63,805 nt of DNA from assembly GCA_903887375.1 (NCBI GenBank), contig CAISPN010000019.1, forward strand, positions 1-63,805, in the 5' to 3' direction. Below the pieces are notes generated by a model, which made no database searches, had not been told where the DNA came from, and was given only the letters and a program-made list of their open reading frames with translations. Of the stretch, positions 39,371-48,117 are shown in pieces (positions within the stretch are counted from its first letter, which is position 1; each line of letters begins with the position of its first letter). Both the position numbers and the translations under genes were made by a program. The DNA comes from an uncultured cyanobacterium. GTDB lineage: Bacteria > Cyanobacteriota > Cyanobacteriia > Cyanobacteriales > Microcystaceae.

Positions 39371-39805
39371 CTTTTTGAGCATTTTCAAGCAGTTACGCTC
39401 TTGAGTATCTCTGCTATATTCCAGTTCATCGGTGAGTTGTTTCATAAAGATCAAGCCTCTTCTGTGCTCATCTTTTAAAGGATCAGGCGGGTTTTCTTTA
39501 AGCGATTTTAACTCGGCTTCTAGATCAAAAAAGACCCCCTGATCCCATATTTCCATTAGTAGATAGCTATCTGTCAATATTAAATTAAGCTCAATAAGTG
39601 TATGTTTGGGTAGGTCTCTATGAGCATGACATACAGTATTAGTAAAACCTTCAGTTAATGCCAATTTGCACTCCCATAAAGTACGATCTGGGATAATATT
39701 ATCAATAGAATTGTCGAACCAAGAAAGTACAACATTGAGAGCAGATTTTTCGCTTTCCACTCTCAGGTGAAAATTCTGTGAATTCTCTGTTCTATACAGC
39801 TCCAC
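39329..39805 (-). CDS. RsbW-like anti-sigma/serine kinase ATPase
   Basis: A 158-residue GHKL ATPase of the RsbW/SpoIIAB kind: N-box LALTEGFTNTVCHAH (about 48-62), G1 region EIWDQGVFFD, and RRGLIFMKQLTDELEYS for the lid/G2 region. Such proteins phosphorylate a partner STAS-domain protein and bind it or a target when dephosphorylated. Its start overlaps by 14 bp the end of a gene encoding a STAS domain fused to a sugar transferase, so that STAS domain is the obvious partner. This would be a partner switch acting on polysaccharide synthesis and not a sigma factor; the link is inferred. Confidence 0.85.
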   Translation of the reverse strand: MELYRTENSQNFHLRVESEKSALNVVLSWFDNSIDNIIPDRTLWECKLALTEGFTNTVCHAHRDLPKHTLIELNLILTDSYLLMEIWDQGVFFDLEAELKSLKENPPDPLKDEHRRGLIFMKQLTDELEYSRDTQERNCLKMLKKLDFCNSSFNQSSS

Positions 39806-40763
39806 TGTTTTTATTGAAAATTACAAAAATAGTTCTTATAATCAGCTCAATGTCATATTTAAGACTCCATTTTTTCTGGTAGTCAAGATCAAGCTGGATA
39901 ACATCTTCAAAACTTCGAACTTCAGAGCGACCAAAAACTTGCCATTGCCCAGTCATTCCTGGTTTAACATTGAGGCGCTGCCATTCTGGAACTCCATATT
40001 TTTCGACTTCATCAGGAGTAGGGGGACGAGTTCCTACCAAACTCATCTCACCTTTTAGTACGTTCCAAAACTGAGGAAGCTCATCTAGACTAGTTTTTCT
40101 GATAAATTTTCCAAGTTTTGTGATTCTAGGATCATTCTTATTTTTAAAAAATGCACCGCTGACCTCATTGGGAATATCTGACTTGAGAGATTCGGCATTG
40201 GTACACATTGAGCGAAATTTGATAATCTTAAATCTTCGCCCTAACCAGCCACAACGTTCTTGTTTAAAGAAAATTGGTCCAGGACTATCTATTTTAATAG
40301 CAAGAGCAATAGGGATAAAAACTATAGCTGTGATACCTAAGCCAACAAGGGCGCCAACTATATCAATCACTCTTTTGGTTAACGATTTGACCGAAGGATG
40401 GGTCTCAGGTATTAAATTAGCCGATGCAGAAGAACTATTCTCAAGATCAATTATATTAAAAACTTGGTCTAATTGAGTCATAGAGAGAACCGCCTTAACC
40501 TCAGGTCTGACGTTGACCAAAGAGAAAATAACCTCTTTCTGCTGTGAGAGTTTGAAGAGGTTGACCAGCGCGCCAATTCCACTGCTATCAATGAATTCTG
40601 TCAAGCCAAAATCCAAGACCACAGAAGATGGAGAAGAAGGCTGTGAGAGAATTTCACTAACCTTTTCCTTAAAATCAACTGCTTCAATTACAGTTAGACG
40701 TTCAGGTGTTTGAATAAGTGGTGGTGGTAAATGCAGATCTGCTTTAGTCGGTCTATTGTCCAT
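39792..40763 (-). CDS. STAS domain fused to a polyisoprenyl-phosphate sugar transferase
   Basis: A 323-residue fusion. Residues about 10-110 form a STAS domain with the phospho-site motif LTEFIDSSGIGALVNLF; residues about 120-323 form an initiating sugar-1-phosphate transferase of the WbaP/WcaJ type, with one membrane region (IVGALVGLGITAIVFIPIAL), FKIIKFRSM, LDELPQFWNVLKGEMSLVGT and KPGMTGQWQVFGRS. It would load the first sugar onto undecaprenyl phosphate for exopolysaccharide. ATG 40763 is preferred over the GTG just before it. The RsbW-like gene overlaps its 3' end. The DUF3318 gene is 10 bp upstream. Confidence 0.9.
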   Translation of the reverse strand: MDNRPTKADLHLPPPLIQTPERLTVIEAVDFKEKVSEILSQPSSPSSVVLDFGLTEFIDSSGIGALVNLFKLSQQKEVIFSLVNVRPEVKAVLSMTQLDQVFNIIDLENSSSASANLIPETHPSVKSLTKRVIDIVGALVGLGITAIVFIPIALAIKIDSPGPIFFKQERCGWLGRRFKIIKFRSMCTNAESLKSDIPNEVSGAFFKNKNDPRITKLGKFIRKTSLDELPQFWNVLKGEMSLVGTRPPTPDEVEKYGVPEWQRLNVKPGMTGQWQVFGRSEVRSFEDVIQLDLDYQKKWSLKYDIELIIRTIFVIFNKNSGAV

Positions 40764-40773
40764 CACTCAAGAT

Positions 40774-41406
40774 TTATGTTTGTTTCATCGATTCTTTTGT
40801 TTTGGAAGCGCTGCGCTTGAGAGCTTGTAGTCTCTCTTCATAGCGTTTTCTCTGACGGCGATTTGGAGTCAATTCTATCAGAGTTTTAAAAGCACTACCA
40901 AGACTTTTATAGGCGTTGGGTAAAGTATACCCGAAACGGGTAGCTAATTTGATAGCTTTTTCATCAGCTTCTAGAGTTTCTCTAAGGGTCCTATCTCCAT
41001 TATTCTTTTGCCACAGTCTATAGCCTGAAACACTACAGAGAGCTAAAGCCAAAAGTAACAGTAGACCATCTTGTACCCAAAGTTCACCAACAGCCCCACC
41101 TAATCCAATAGCAAGGGCCGCCATCTCCCATCCTTCTTTGGGAATGGTGTCATTTTGAATACGAGCGACCTCATGCCAGAATAAAAGATTGCGTTGATCT
41201 ATAGATAGATTTTCCCACTTAGCCAGATCAATTTGGATCTCTATTTCGTCTTTGCCTATTTCTTCACTGCGTACCAGAGGGGGATTGACTTCGGTTGTTC
41301 CCTCTACCATTACCCAGCTTTGCAATTCTGGGGGAAGCAAGTTTTTGAGCCTCCTAAGCTCATTCATCTCAGCTCTGGCAGAAGATGTTGTGTAGGATGT
41401 TGTCAT
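40774..41406 (-). CDS. DUF3318 protein
   Basis: A 210-residue protein with the DUF3318 hallmark NLLFWHEVARIQND (about 77-90), followed by a pair of hydrophobic helices (MAALAIGLGGAVGELWVQDG, LLLLLALALCSVSGYRLW) and a helical basic C-terminus. The HE pair resembles a degenerate zinc-peptidase helix, but no activity is established. The family is found in cyanobacteria and some plastids. It opens the minus-strand operon that continues with the STAS-sugar transferase and the RsbW-like kinase. Confidence 0.85.
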   Translation of the reverse strand: MTTSYTTSSARAEMNELRRLKNLLPPELQSWVMVEGTTEVNPPLVRSEEIGKDEIEIQIDLAKWENLSIDQRNLLFWHEVARIQNDTIPKEGWEMAALAIGLGGAVGELWVQDGLLLLLALALCSVSGYRLWQKNNGDRTLRETLEADEKAIKLATRFGYTLPNAYKSLGSAFKTLIELTPNRRQRKRYEERLQALKRSASKTKESMKQT

Positions 41407-41583
41407 TTTACTAATTTGAGAGGTTTGACTGATTTAGTGTTATTTATATCTTAATCCATAAGTTTAAGTCCATAAAAAGGACATAACTTTCAGATAGCTA
41501 TGTTTTTGTTTGAGAATTTCAGGTTAAATCAAAGATCGCCTGAGTGCGTCATAATGGAATTATCAGATAGAAACATTTAGTTT

Positions 41584-42231
41584 ATGCTCTATTCCCAATT
41601 GACTCGCTCTTTAATCAACAATCAGTGCGCTCATCCCATCTCTTCTGTTTCAGAAAATATTGTTCCCACGGTTGTTGAGCAGTCTGGGATGGGGGAGCGT
41701 GCTTTTGATATATATTCACGTTTGCTACGCGAGAGAATCATTTTTCTAGGCACGGCTATCGATGATCAAGTTGCCGACGCTATTGTAGCCCAGTTGCTTT
41801 TTCTAGATGCTGAGGATGGAGAAAAAGATATTCAGCTCTATATCAATTCGCCAGGAGGCTCTGTTTATGCGGGACTGGCTATCTATGACACTATGCAGCA
41901 AGTACGCCCAGATGTGGCCACTATTTCTTTTGGAGTAGCTGCTAGTATGGGCGCCTTTTTACTCTCTAGTGGAGCTAAAGGTAAACGCATGGCTTTACCA
42001 AGTACTAGAATCATGATCCATCAACCTCTTGGCGGAGCTCAAGGACAAGCTTCAGAGATAGAGATTCAAGCCAAAGAAATCCTCTACATCAAACAACGTT
42101 TAAATGAGATACTCTCTAGTAACACATCTCAGCCAATAGAGACAATAGCAGAAGATACCGATAGAGATTTTTATATGTCTGCCCAAGAGGCTGTTGGCTA
42201 TGGTCTGATCGATAAAGTATTCACACGATAG
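41584..42231 (+). CDS. clpP: ATP-dependent Clp protease proteolytic subunit
   Basis: A 215-residue serine protease subunit. The catalytic Ser is in [16 protein letters not shown] (near residue 122) and His in [15 protein letters not shown] (near 147); the [20 protein letters not shown] start of the fold is at about residue 37. An N-terminal extension of about 28 residues precedes the usual start, as in some cyanobacterial paralogues. It is followed after 35 bp by clpX, the usual clpP-clpX pair, forming a ClpXP machine for regulated protein breakdown. Confidence 0.95.
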   Translation: MLYSQLTRSLINNQCAHPISSVSENIVPTVVEQSGMGERAFDIYSRLLRERIIFLGTAIDDQVADAIVAQLLFLDAEDGEKDIQLYINSPGGSVYAGLAIYDTMQQVRPDVATISFGVAASMGAFLLSSGAKGKRMALPSTRIMIHQPLGGAQGQASEIEIQAKEILYIKQRLNEILSSNTSQPIETIAEDTDRDFYMSAQEAVGYGLIDKVFTR

Positions 42232-42266
42232 GGACTAGCTGCCCATAGCTGCAATAAGGAGTCGAT

Positions 42267-43625
42267 ATGGCCAACAAATTTGATACCCATCTAAAATGTT
42301 CATTTTGTGGAAAATCCCAAGAACAGGTACGCAAGCTTATAGCTGGCCCAGGTGTTTATATCTGTGATGAGTGTGTGGAATTGTGCAATGAGATACTCGA
42401 AGAAGAGCCAGTAGAATCTGAATCAGCTGAACTTCTTGAATCTTCTATTTCGGTTAAAACAACTGCAGAAAATAGTTCCAGACGTCGACGAAGCAAGTCT
42501 GCAATAAATCTAGGGCAAATTCCCAAACCCAGGGAAATTAAAAATTATCTTGATGACTATGTAGTTGGGCAAGATGAGGCCAAAAAAGTTCTCTCAGTTG
42601 CAGTATACAATCACTATAAACGGCTCAGCTCTATTCAAAATCATAAAAAAAACCCATCTAATCATGATGATTCAGTAGAGCTACAGAAATCCAATATTCT
42701 TTTGATTGGTCCAACTGGTTCAGGTAAAACATTACTGGCTCAAACTCTGGCTAAGATCCTCGATGTGCCTTTTGCAGTAGCTGATGCAACTACACTTACT
42801 GAAGCAGGCTATGTAGGAGAAGATGTAGAAAATATCTTGCTGCGGTTGCTCCAGGTTTCAGATCTAGATGTAGAGGAAGCCCAAAGGGGAATTATCTATA
42901 TTGATGAAATAGATAAAATTGCCCGCAAGAGTGAAAATGCCTCAATTACTCGCGATGTCTCAGGAGAAGGAGTACAACAAGCTCTGCTCAAAATGTTAGA
43001 AGGGACGATAGCCAATGTTCCACCACAGGGAGGCCGCAAACATCCTTATCAAGATTGCATTCAAATTGATACTAGTAATATTTTGTTCATCTGCGGAGGA
43101 GCGTTCGTTGGCTTAGAAAAGGTAGTTGAGCAGCGAATCGGCAAGAAATCTATGGGTTTTGTTCGTCCTAATGAAACCATTAGCAAAGAGAAGAAGATTG
43201 CCGATCTTTTCCGACAGATTGAGCCAGACGATCTGGTTAAATACGGTATGATTCCCGAATTTGTAGGTAGAATTCCGGTGATGGCCGCGCTTGAACCGCT
43301 AGATGAAGAATCTTTGATTGCTATTTTGACCAAACCACGCAATGCCATCATCAAACAGTATCAGAAACTTCTGACAATGGATAATATACAATTAGAATTT
43401 AACAAAGAGGCAATCAGCGCTATTGCCCAAGAAGGCTATAGACGCAAAACTGGAGCTAGAGCTCTAAGAGGAATTGTAGAAGAGCTGATGCTTGAAGTAA
43501 TGTATGAGATGCCCTCAAGGGATGATATTCAGCGCTGTATAATCACCAAAGAAATGGTAGAAAAAAGATCCACAGCCGAATTGTTGGTTTATCCAGCCAC
43601 TTTAGTAGATCAAGAGTCAGCCTAA
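42267..43625 (+). CDS. clpX: ATP-dependent Clp protease ATP-binding subunit ClpX
   Basis: A 452-residue AAA+ unfoldase. The N-terminal C4 zinc domain has [11 protein letters not shown] and CDECVELC; Walker A is [12 protein letters not shown] (about 147), Walker [14 protein letters not shown] (about 208), and sensor/arginine-finger segments [13 protein letters not shown] and [12 protein letters not shown] are present. A strong AAGGAG precedes the ATG. It delivers substrates to ClpP and follows clpP directly. An alpha/beta hydrolase gene starts 2 bp after its stop, so the operon continues. Confidence 0.97.
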   Translation: MANKFDTHLKCSFCGKSQEQVRKLIAGPGVYICDECVELCNEILEEEPVESESAELLESSISVKTTAENSSRRRRSKSAINLGQIPKPREIKNYLDDYVVGQDEAKKVLSVAVYNHYKRLSSIQNHKKNPSNHDDSVELQKSNILLIGPTGSGKTLLAQTLAKILDVPFAVADATTLTEAGYVGEDVENILLRLLQVSDLDVEEAQRGIIYIDEIDKIARKSENASITRDVSGEGVQQALLKMLEGTIANVPPQGGRKHPYQDCIQIDTSNILFICGGAFVGLEKVVEQRIGKKSMGFVRPNETISKEKKIADLFRQIEPDDLVKYGMIPEFVGRIPVMAALEPLDEESLIAILTKPRNAIIKQYQKLLTMDNIQLEFNKEAISAIAQEGYRRKTGARALRGIVEELMLEVMYEMPSRDDIQRCIITKEMVEKRSTAELLVYPATLVDQESA

Positions 43626-43627
43626 AA

Positions 43628-44449
43628 ATGTCTGAAAATCTTACAATAGCAGGGGTCAAATACTATTATCAATGGGTCAAGAAGGATTCCAAAGAGACTA
43701 AACCTGTGATGGTCTTTGTGCATGGCTGGGCAGGCTCTGCCAAGTACTGGTATAGTACCGCCGAAATCCTCTCAGATAAATTTGACTGTCTTCTCTATGA
43801 CCTTAGAGGATTTGGCCGCACTGGTACTAGCCCAAATGCTGATTATGAGCTTGAAACCTATGCTCAAGAGCTATATCTACTCTTAAATGAACTAGGAATT
43901 TCCCAAGTTTATCTGCATGGCCATTCTATGGGCGCCTCGATTGCTGCTCTATTTTTGGCTGATTATCCTGAGAAAGTCACTAAGGCTATACTTACTTGCA
44001 ATGGAATTTTTGAATATAATAAAGCCGCATTTTCTGCCTTTTATTTTTTTGGCAAGTATGTAGTTAAGCTTCGCTACAAATGGTTTTTACAAATCCCCCT
44101 GGCAGATCGTCTCTTTATGGCTAGATTTTTAGCAAGGCCTATCCCTACTGGAGAATATAGAGCCTTTTTGGAAGATTTCCTGGCTGCTGATGGGGATGCA
44201 GCTTTAGGTACGATTTACACCTGTGTCAGCAAAAAAGCCGTAGAGATTATGCCTGATAAGTTTGCAGCTATCTCAGTTCCAACTTTATTGATTGCTGGAG
44301 AAAAAGATCAGATCATTCCTCCTAAACTAGGGCGTGCGGCGGCAGCTTTAAATCAAAAAATCAAATATATAGAAATGAAGCAAACTGGGCATTTCCCAAT
44401 GCTAGAAGATCCACAAGAATATATTAAACAGGTCAAAGATTTCTTATAA
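43628..44449 (+). CDS. Alpha/beta hydrolase
   Basis: A 273-residue single-domain hydrolase. The oxyanion-hole segment VFVHGWAGSAKYW (about 29-41), nucleophile elbow LHGHSMGASIAA with Ser near 100, catalytic Asp in IAGEKDQIIPP (about 224) and His in KQTGHFPMLEDP (about 251) are all present, so the enzyme should be active on an ester, peptide or C-C substrate that is not predictable. It starts 2 bp after clpX and probably shares its transcript. Confidence 0.88.
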   Translation: MSENLTIAGVKYYYQWVKKDSKETKPVMVFVHGWAGSAKYWYSTAEILSDKFDCLLYDLRGFGRTGTSPNADYELETYAQELYLLLNELGISQVYLHGHSMGASIAALFLADYPEKVTKAILTCNGIFEYNKAAFSAFYFFGKYVVKLRYKWFLQIPLADRLFMARFLARPIPTGEYRAFLEDFLAADGDAALGTIYTCVSKKAVEIMPDKFAAISVPTLLIAGEKDQIIPPKLGRAAAALNQKIKYIEMKQTGHFPMLEDPQEYIKQVKDFL

Positions 44450-44504
44450 AATATCCGAAGGATTGCTTTTGTCTCGATGGTTTAAAAAAGGTAATAGAGG
44501 TTAA

Positions 44505-45032
44505 ATGAAATTGTTAGATTCTAAAGGACGTTTGTTTGGCAAAATCAACATCCTAGATTTGGGCGCACTTTTGGTGATGCTGCTAGTTGTTGTAGGAATT
44601 TTCTTTTTTCCAGGGACAAGTGGCTCTCTGGCTCAGGTGAAAAATACCAAGCCAATAGAGGTGGATGTTTTGGTTCGTGGCTTGAGTGTTCGCTCTCCAG
44701 AAGTCATCTTTAATGAGTTGAAAAGTGGCAAGAAACTCAATGTAATTATCCGCAATCAGCCCTATGGAGAAGTTGAGGTCAAGTCGGTTAAACAGTTACC
44801 TCGAACTATAGTAGTTCCCCAGCCCAACGGTAGCGCCAAGGAAGTTGCCGATCCTCGTATTAATACTTTTAGTATAGACATGCTCCTAACCTTGATAGGT
44901 AAAGCTCAAATTACTGCCAACGGAGCCGTACTTGGTAACAATAAAGTTAAAATTGGGACTCCGTTGGAATTAGAAGGCTTTAACTACGATTTCAACGCCA
45001 CCATTATTGATGTGCGCATTCCCCAAAGTTAA
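44505..45032 (+). CDS. DUF4330 membrane-anchored protein
   Basis: A 175-residue protein with the DUF4330 start MKLLDSKGRLFGKINILDLG, one N-terminal membrane helix (LGALLVMLLVVVGIFFFP) and an extramembrane beta-rich domain. No function is established for the family. A ribosome site AGAGG precedes the ATG. It is the fourth gene of the clpP-clpX plus-strand run, 55 bp after the hydrolase, and its stop overlaps the universal stress protein gene by 4 bp. Confidence 0.85.
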   Translation: MKLLDSKGRLFGKINILDLGALLVMLLVVVGIFFFPGTSGSLAQVKNTKPIEVDVLVRGLSVRSPEVIFNELKSGKKLNVIIRNQPYGEVEVKSVKQLPRTIVVPQPNGSAKEVADPRINTFSIDMLLTLIGKAQITANGAVLGNNKVKIGTPLELEGFNYDFNATIIDVRIPQS

Positions 45033-45877
45033 CCTTCTTGACGTGCCAGAAGTACAGGACATAGGGCATTAACTCTCACATAGTCAGAAAGCGAAGTGCC
45101 CAAAAGACGATCTAAATCTGGCAAACTCTTAGCAATAGAAGGGCGACGATCTGGTGAACCCAAAAAGAGCAGATCTATCTGGTTATCTTCTGCTAATTTA
45201 CAGATCTGCTCTCCTGGTCTTCCACCGGTAACGATAGCTTTTCCAGTAAAACCCATCTGCTTAACTTTAGAGAAAGCTGGCCCCAAAATTGGGTTTTCTT
45301 CCATCTCAGATCTAGAAAGGACTATATCTGCTTTGAGATCCGGGTTGACGCGCACCAAATAAATTTCAACCCCAGTTTGGCCTCTCAAGAGATTTAAAGC
45401 CAGATCAAGTGCATAGAGTGAGGCTGGAGATTTATCTATGGCAACCATCACTTTTTTGATCTTTTTGATATAGATATCATCTTTGACCAAAAGCATAGGT
45501 CGGGTTGAAAGCTGAAAGACATATTGACTGACTGAATTTTCTAAAATTGCTTCTAGTCTTTTGAGCCCTCTAGATCCAATTATGATTAAATCAGCATGTA
45601 TCTCCTCAGCTACATCACAGACTACCTGTTTGGGATCTCCTTGGCGTAAAACGGTAGATACTTTACTGGGATCTATCACTACATCTTTCAAGATTTGATT
45701 AATGCTTTTGCTCCCTTCTTCCCACTTGGCAGCAAAGCCCTCAGCGCTCACTTGAGGTGGAACTGCATGCAAAATGGTGATATTGGCTTGCTTAATTGAT
45801 GGAAGCTCCAGCAACACCTTGAGCATCTCTTGGATATGGCTTGCTCCAGAATCGGTATATAAAATCTTTCTGAACAT
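45029..45877 (-). CDS. Tandem universal stress protein
   Basis: A 282-residue protein of two Usp domains. The first (about 1-137) keeps the nucleotide-binding motif IIGSRGLKRLEAILENSVSQ; the second (about 139-282), starting KVMVAIDKSPASLYALDLAL, has a less regular FLGSPDRRPSIAKSL motif, so it may bind nucleotide poorly. Cyanobacterial tandem Usp proteins are stress-related and cytosolic, with unspecified partners. It is monocistronic and divergent from folA. Confidence 0.9.
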   Translation of the reverse strand: MFRKILYTDSGASHIQEMLKVLLELPSIKQANITILHAVPPQVSAEGFAAKWEEGSKSINQILKDVVIDPSKVSTVLRQGDPKQVVCDVAEEIHADLIIIGSRGLKRLEAILENSVSQYVFQLSTRPMLLVKDDIYIKKIKKVMVAIDKSPASLYALDLALNLLRGQTGVEIYLVRVNPDLKADIVLSRSEMEENPILGPAFSKVKQMGFTGKAIVTGGRPGEQICKLAEDNQIDLLFLGSPDRRPSIAKSLPDLDRLLGTSLSDYVRVNALCPVLLARQEG

Positions 45878-45989
45878 GAAAAAAAATTAACCTATATTAT
45901 ATTGATTTTCAGCATATTTTGTTTCTGGGGTGCTCTGGCGAATTTCTTAATAGAAATTTAGATAGGATAGCTATAGTGGAGTATGTCAA

Positions 45990-46502
45990 ATGAAACAAAC
46001 AGAAATTATTATCATCGCTGCTTTGGCAGGAACAAAACGCGTAATTGGCAAAGATGGTAAATTGCCCTGGCCACCAATTCCCAAAGATATAGAGAGATTT
46101 AAAGAGCTAACCATAGGCCATGCGGTAATTATGGGTAGAAAGACTTGGGAGTTGGATTTAGAACAAGGCTATTTACCAGATCGCTATAATGTGGTTATCT
46201 CTAGTACTTTTAAATCACAAGAGTTTCCATATTCTCAAAATTTAACACTTGTCGATTCACTGCAAAGCGCTTTCGTTGCTGTTGAGGATTTTAAAAAAGC
46301 TTACATAGTTGGTGGAGCTGGAATCTACTCCCAGAGTCTAAAGATGGCAGATAAATGGGAGCTGACCTTGATAGATGGTGAATATCAAGGTGATACCTTT
46401 TTTCCTGAATATGAGTTTTTAATTGGCGATAGTTTTACAATGACTAATTTAGAACAGCATCCAGGCTTTGGTTTTGCAACATATGATCGGATAGTTCATT
46501 GA
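45990..46502 (+). CDS. folA: Dihydrofolate reductase
   Basis: A 170-residue enzyme that regenerates tetrahydrofolate with NADPH. It shows the substrate loop RVIGKDGKLPWPPIPKDIER (the W and an acidic residue in the active site), NADPH-binding AVIMGRKTWE and the GGAGIYSQSLKMAD glycine loop, all in family order. The fold ends with a distinctive FGFATYDRI strand. It is monocistronic and overlaps the end of the DUF1995 gene by 7 bp. Some cyanobacteria lack a recognisable folA, so its presence is informative. Confidence 0.92.
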   Translation: MKQTEIIIIAALAGTKRVIGKDGKLPWPPIPKDIERFKELTIGHAVIMGRKTWELDLEQGYLPDRYNVVISSTFKSQEFPYSQNLTLVDSLQSAFVAVEDFKKAYIVGGAGIYSQSLKMADKWELTLIDGEYQGDTFFPEYEFLIGDSFTMTNLEQHPGFGFATYDRIVH

Positions 46503-47215
46503 CTCAGAGCGCGTAGAAACTTTTGCAAGTTATTGAGAATTCCAGTACTTTTTAGTTGTTCCGGGGCTTTTTGGCTTAGTAAATTATCTAAGGTTTCACC
46601 AACTGGTTTTTCTGAGTTTTCATAAATTAACTCATAATTTCCACTATCTTTTTCTAGATATACTTGCCAAGGATTGCCATGGGCGCGAAGCACTATCGCA
46701 TTTTCCATTGGACGAAAATAATAACAAGTATATAGCGTACTTAAAAATCTTTCCCTCAATTGTCTAGCTGCATAGCCTAAGCCCACTACAGCAATATCCT
46801 CCAACTGGGGAATCAATAAAATCACTGGAGTATTTGGAACTAAGGAAAATAATTTTTCAATAGTAGTAACTTCTATCGCAGAGGGGGAAACAATTAAATA
46901 TATTTGATCTTCCGGGCTGATTTTGGTTTCTATCTCAGTAAATCGACTGCCCAGATCACCGACTCTAAAGGGAGTATCACCCCAATCTCTTCTAGCTAAG
47001 GCTGCAGCTCCTGTATCTGCAAATATCACCTTAAGTCCCAAACCATATTCTGAAAGAGAATCGGCAAATTGCCTAGCTAGTGATTGTGAGCGTAGGGTAA
47101 TTTCAGGAATCACTAGTTCAACTTGAATTCTAGTTTGACCATCTTTTAGGGCCGCTTTAACTGAATCTTGGGCCTGTTGAATTGTTTCATCTAGGCTATT
47201 GGGTAAATTGGGCAT
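46496..47215 (-). CDS. DUF1995 protein (LPA3-like)
   Basis: A 239-residue soluble protein matching DUF1995, which in plants includes LOW PSII ACCUMULATION 3, a photosystem II assembly factor. Recognisable parts are LPNSLDETIQQAQDSVKAAL at the start, a Rossmann-like strand-helix core (LKVIFADTGAAALARRDWG) and YFRPMENAIVLRAHGNPWQV. A role in photosystem II biogenesis is possible by homology but not shown for cyanobacteria here. It is monocistronic. Confidence 0.82.
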   Translation of the reverse strand: MPNLPNSLDETIQQAQDSVKAALKDGQTRIQVELVIPEITLRSQSLARQFADSLSEYGLGLKVIFADTGAAALARRDWGDTPFRVGDLGSRFTEIETKISPEDQIYLIVSPSAIEVTTIEKLFSLVPNTPVILLIPQLEDIAVVGLGYAARQLRERFLSTLYTCYYFRPMENAIVLRAHGNPWQVYLEKDSGNYELIYENSEKPVGETLDNLLSQKAPEQLKSTGILNNLQKFLRALSQ

Positions 47216-47414
47216 TGTAAAAACTTAAATTAATACAGGGATACGATGAATTAACCGCCGTAAATATCGCTTTTAATCAAAATCGTTATGTATAAACTCA
47301 AATCTTTCATTGTTACATCTCCCTAGTCGTTTTTTATCAGCTTAAATTTATTCTAACTGATTCATACAATAAACGTAAAGTGCTATGAGCTAAGCTTTAG
47401 AAATAGAGCTCTTT
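47216..47414. other. Intergenic region
   Basis: An AT-rich gap of 199 bp between two minus-strand genes, with no coding frame, strong hairpin or repeat. It should hold the promoter of the DUF1995 gene. Confidence 0.3.
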
Positions 47415-48041
47415 TTAATTCCATTTTTGGTATAAACTCTCTAGGGATTTATAGTATCTATTATTATTCCCTAATCTTCTTATTTCAACAATCCAGGTCG
47501 AAAACAAATTATAGTACCTAGAAATGATACTTTTATAAGAATCAAAAACTATCTTTTCGTCAACAACTTCGTTTTCAACTGCTATAGCCAATTCTTCGAA
47601 AAAATTTAATATTAATACTATTTGCTGCTTCAGATTTACATTTTTATCTTTGGATTCAAATTTTTCATGAATAAAAGTATATTTGTCTACATCTGCCTTG
47701 TTTTGTAATTCCGCAATAAATGATAAAAATTCATCATTGAGGTTTACTTGTGATATTTGATGCCATCGATTATTGAGAGCTAAAGCTCTATCGATTTTTA
47801 ATTCTTTTTCTCTATTCTTTGATTCATGCTCACTATTTCTAACAAAATAAATTGCACTTGCAATAGCTGCACCAGCTGTCAATGTTGAGGCAATAAATTC
47901 AAGATTTTTTCTCCAATCTGGTTTATTTGTATACAAAATTATTAACAAAACTGAAATTAGACCTACAACTCCACTGACTTTCAAATCTATTCTTGGATTG
48001 ATAGTTCCAATTTTATCTATTTGAGAATTTGATTTTGTCAT
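47415..48041 (-). CDS. DUF4760-like membrane protein
   Basis: A 208-residue protein with two membrane helices at the N-terminus (VSGVVGLISVLLIILYTNK and FIASTLTAGAAIASAIYFV) and a helical cytosolic part whose FFEELAIAVENEVVDEKIV and ISRYYNLFSTWIVEIRR segments resemble DUF4760. Function unknown. The gene is more AT-rich than its neighbours and lies isolated between DUF1995 and mutS2, so it may be a recent arrival; that is a soft inference from composition. Confidence 0.7.
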   Translation of the reverse strand: MTKSNSQIDKIGTINPRIDLKVSGVVGLISVLLIILYTNKPDWRKNLEFIASTLTAGAAIASAIYFVRNSEHESKNREKELKIDRALALNNRWHQISQVNLNDEFLSFIAELQNKADVDKYTFIHEKFESKDKNVNLKQQIVLILNFFEELAIAVENEVVDEKIVFDSYKSIISRYYNLFSTWIVEIRRLGNNNRYYKSLESLYQKWN

Positions 48042-48117
48042 TAGCCTGATTGGTTTACAAGATAGATTTTAAATTATACTATAATAGTTATAAGAGCAAG
48101 CAAACAAAGAAACCCGA

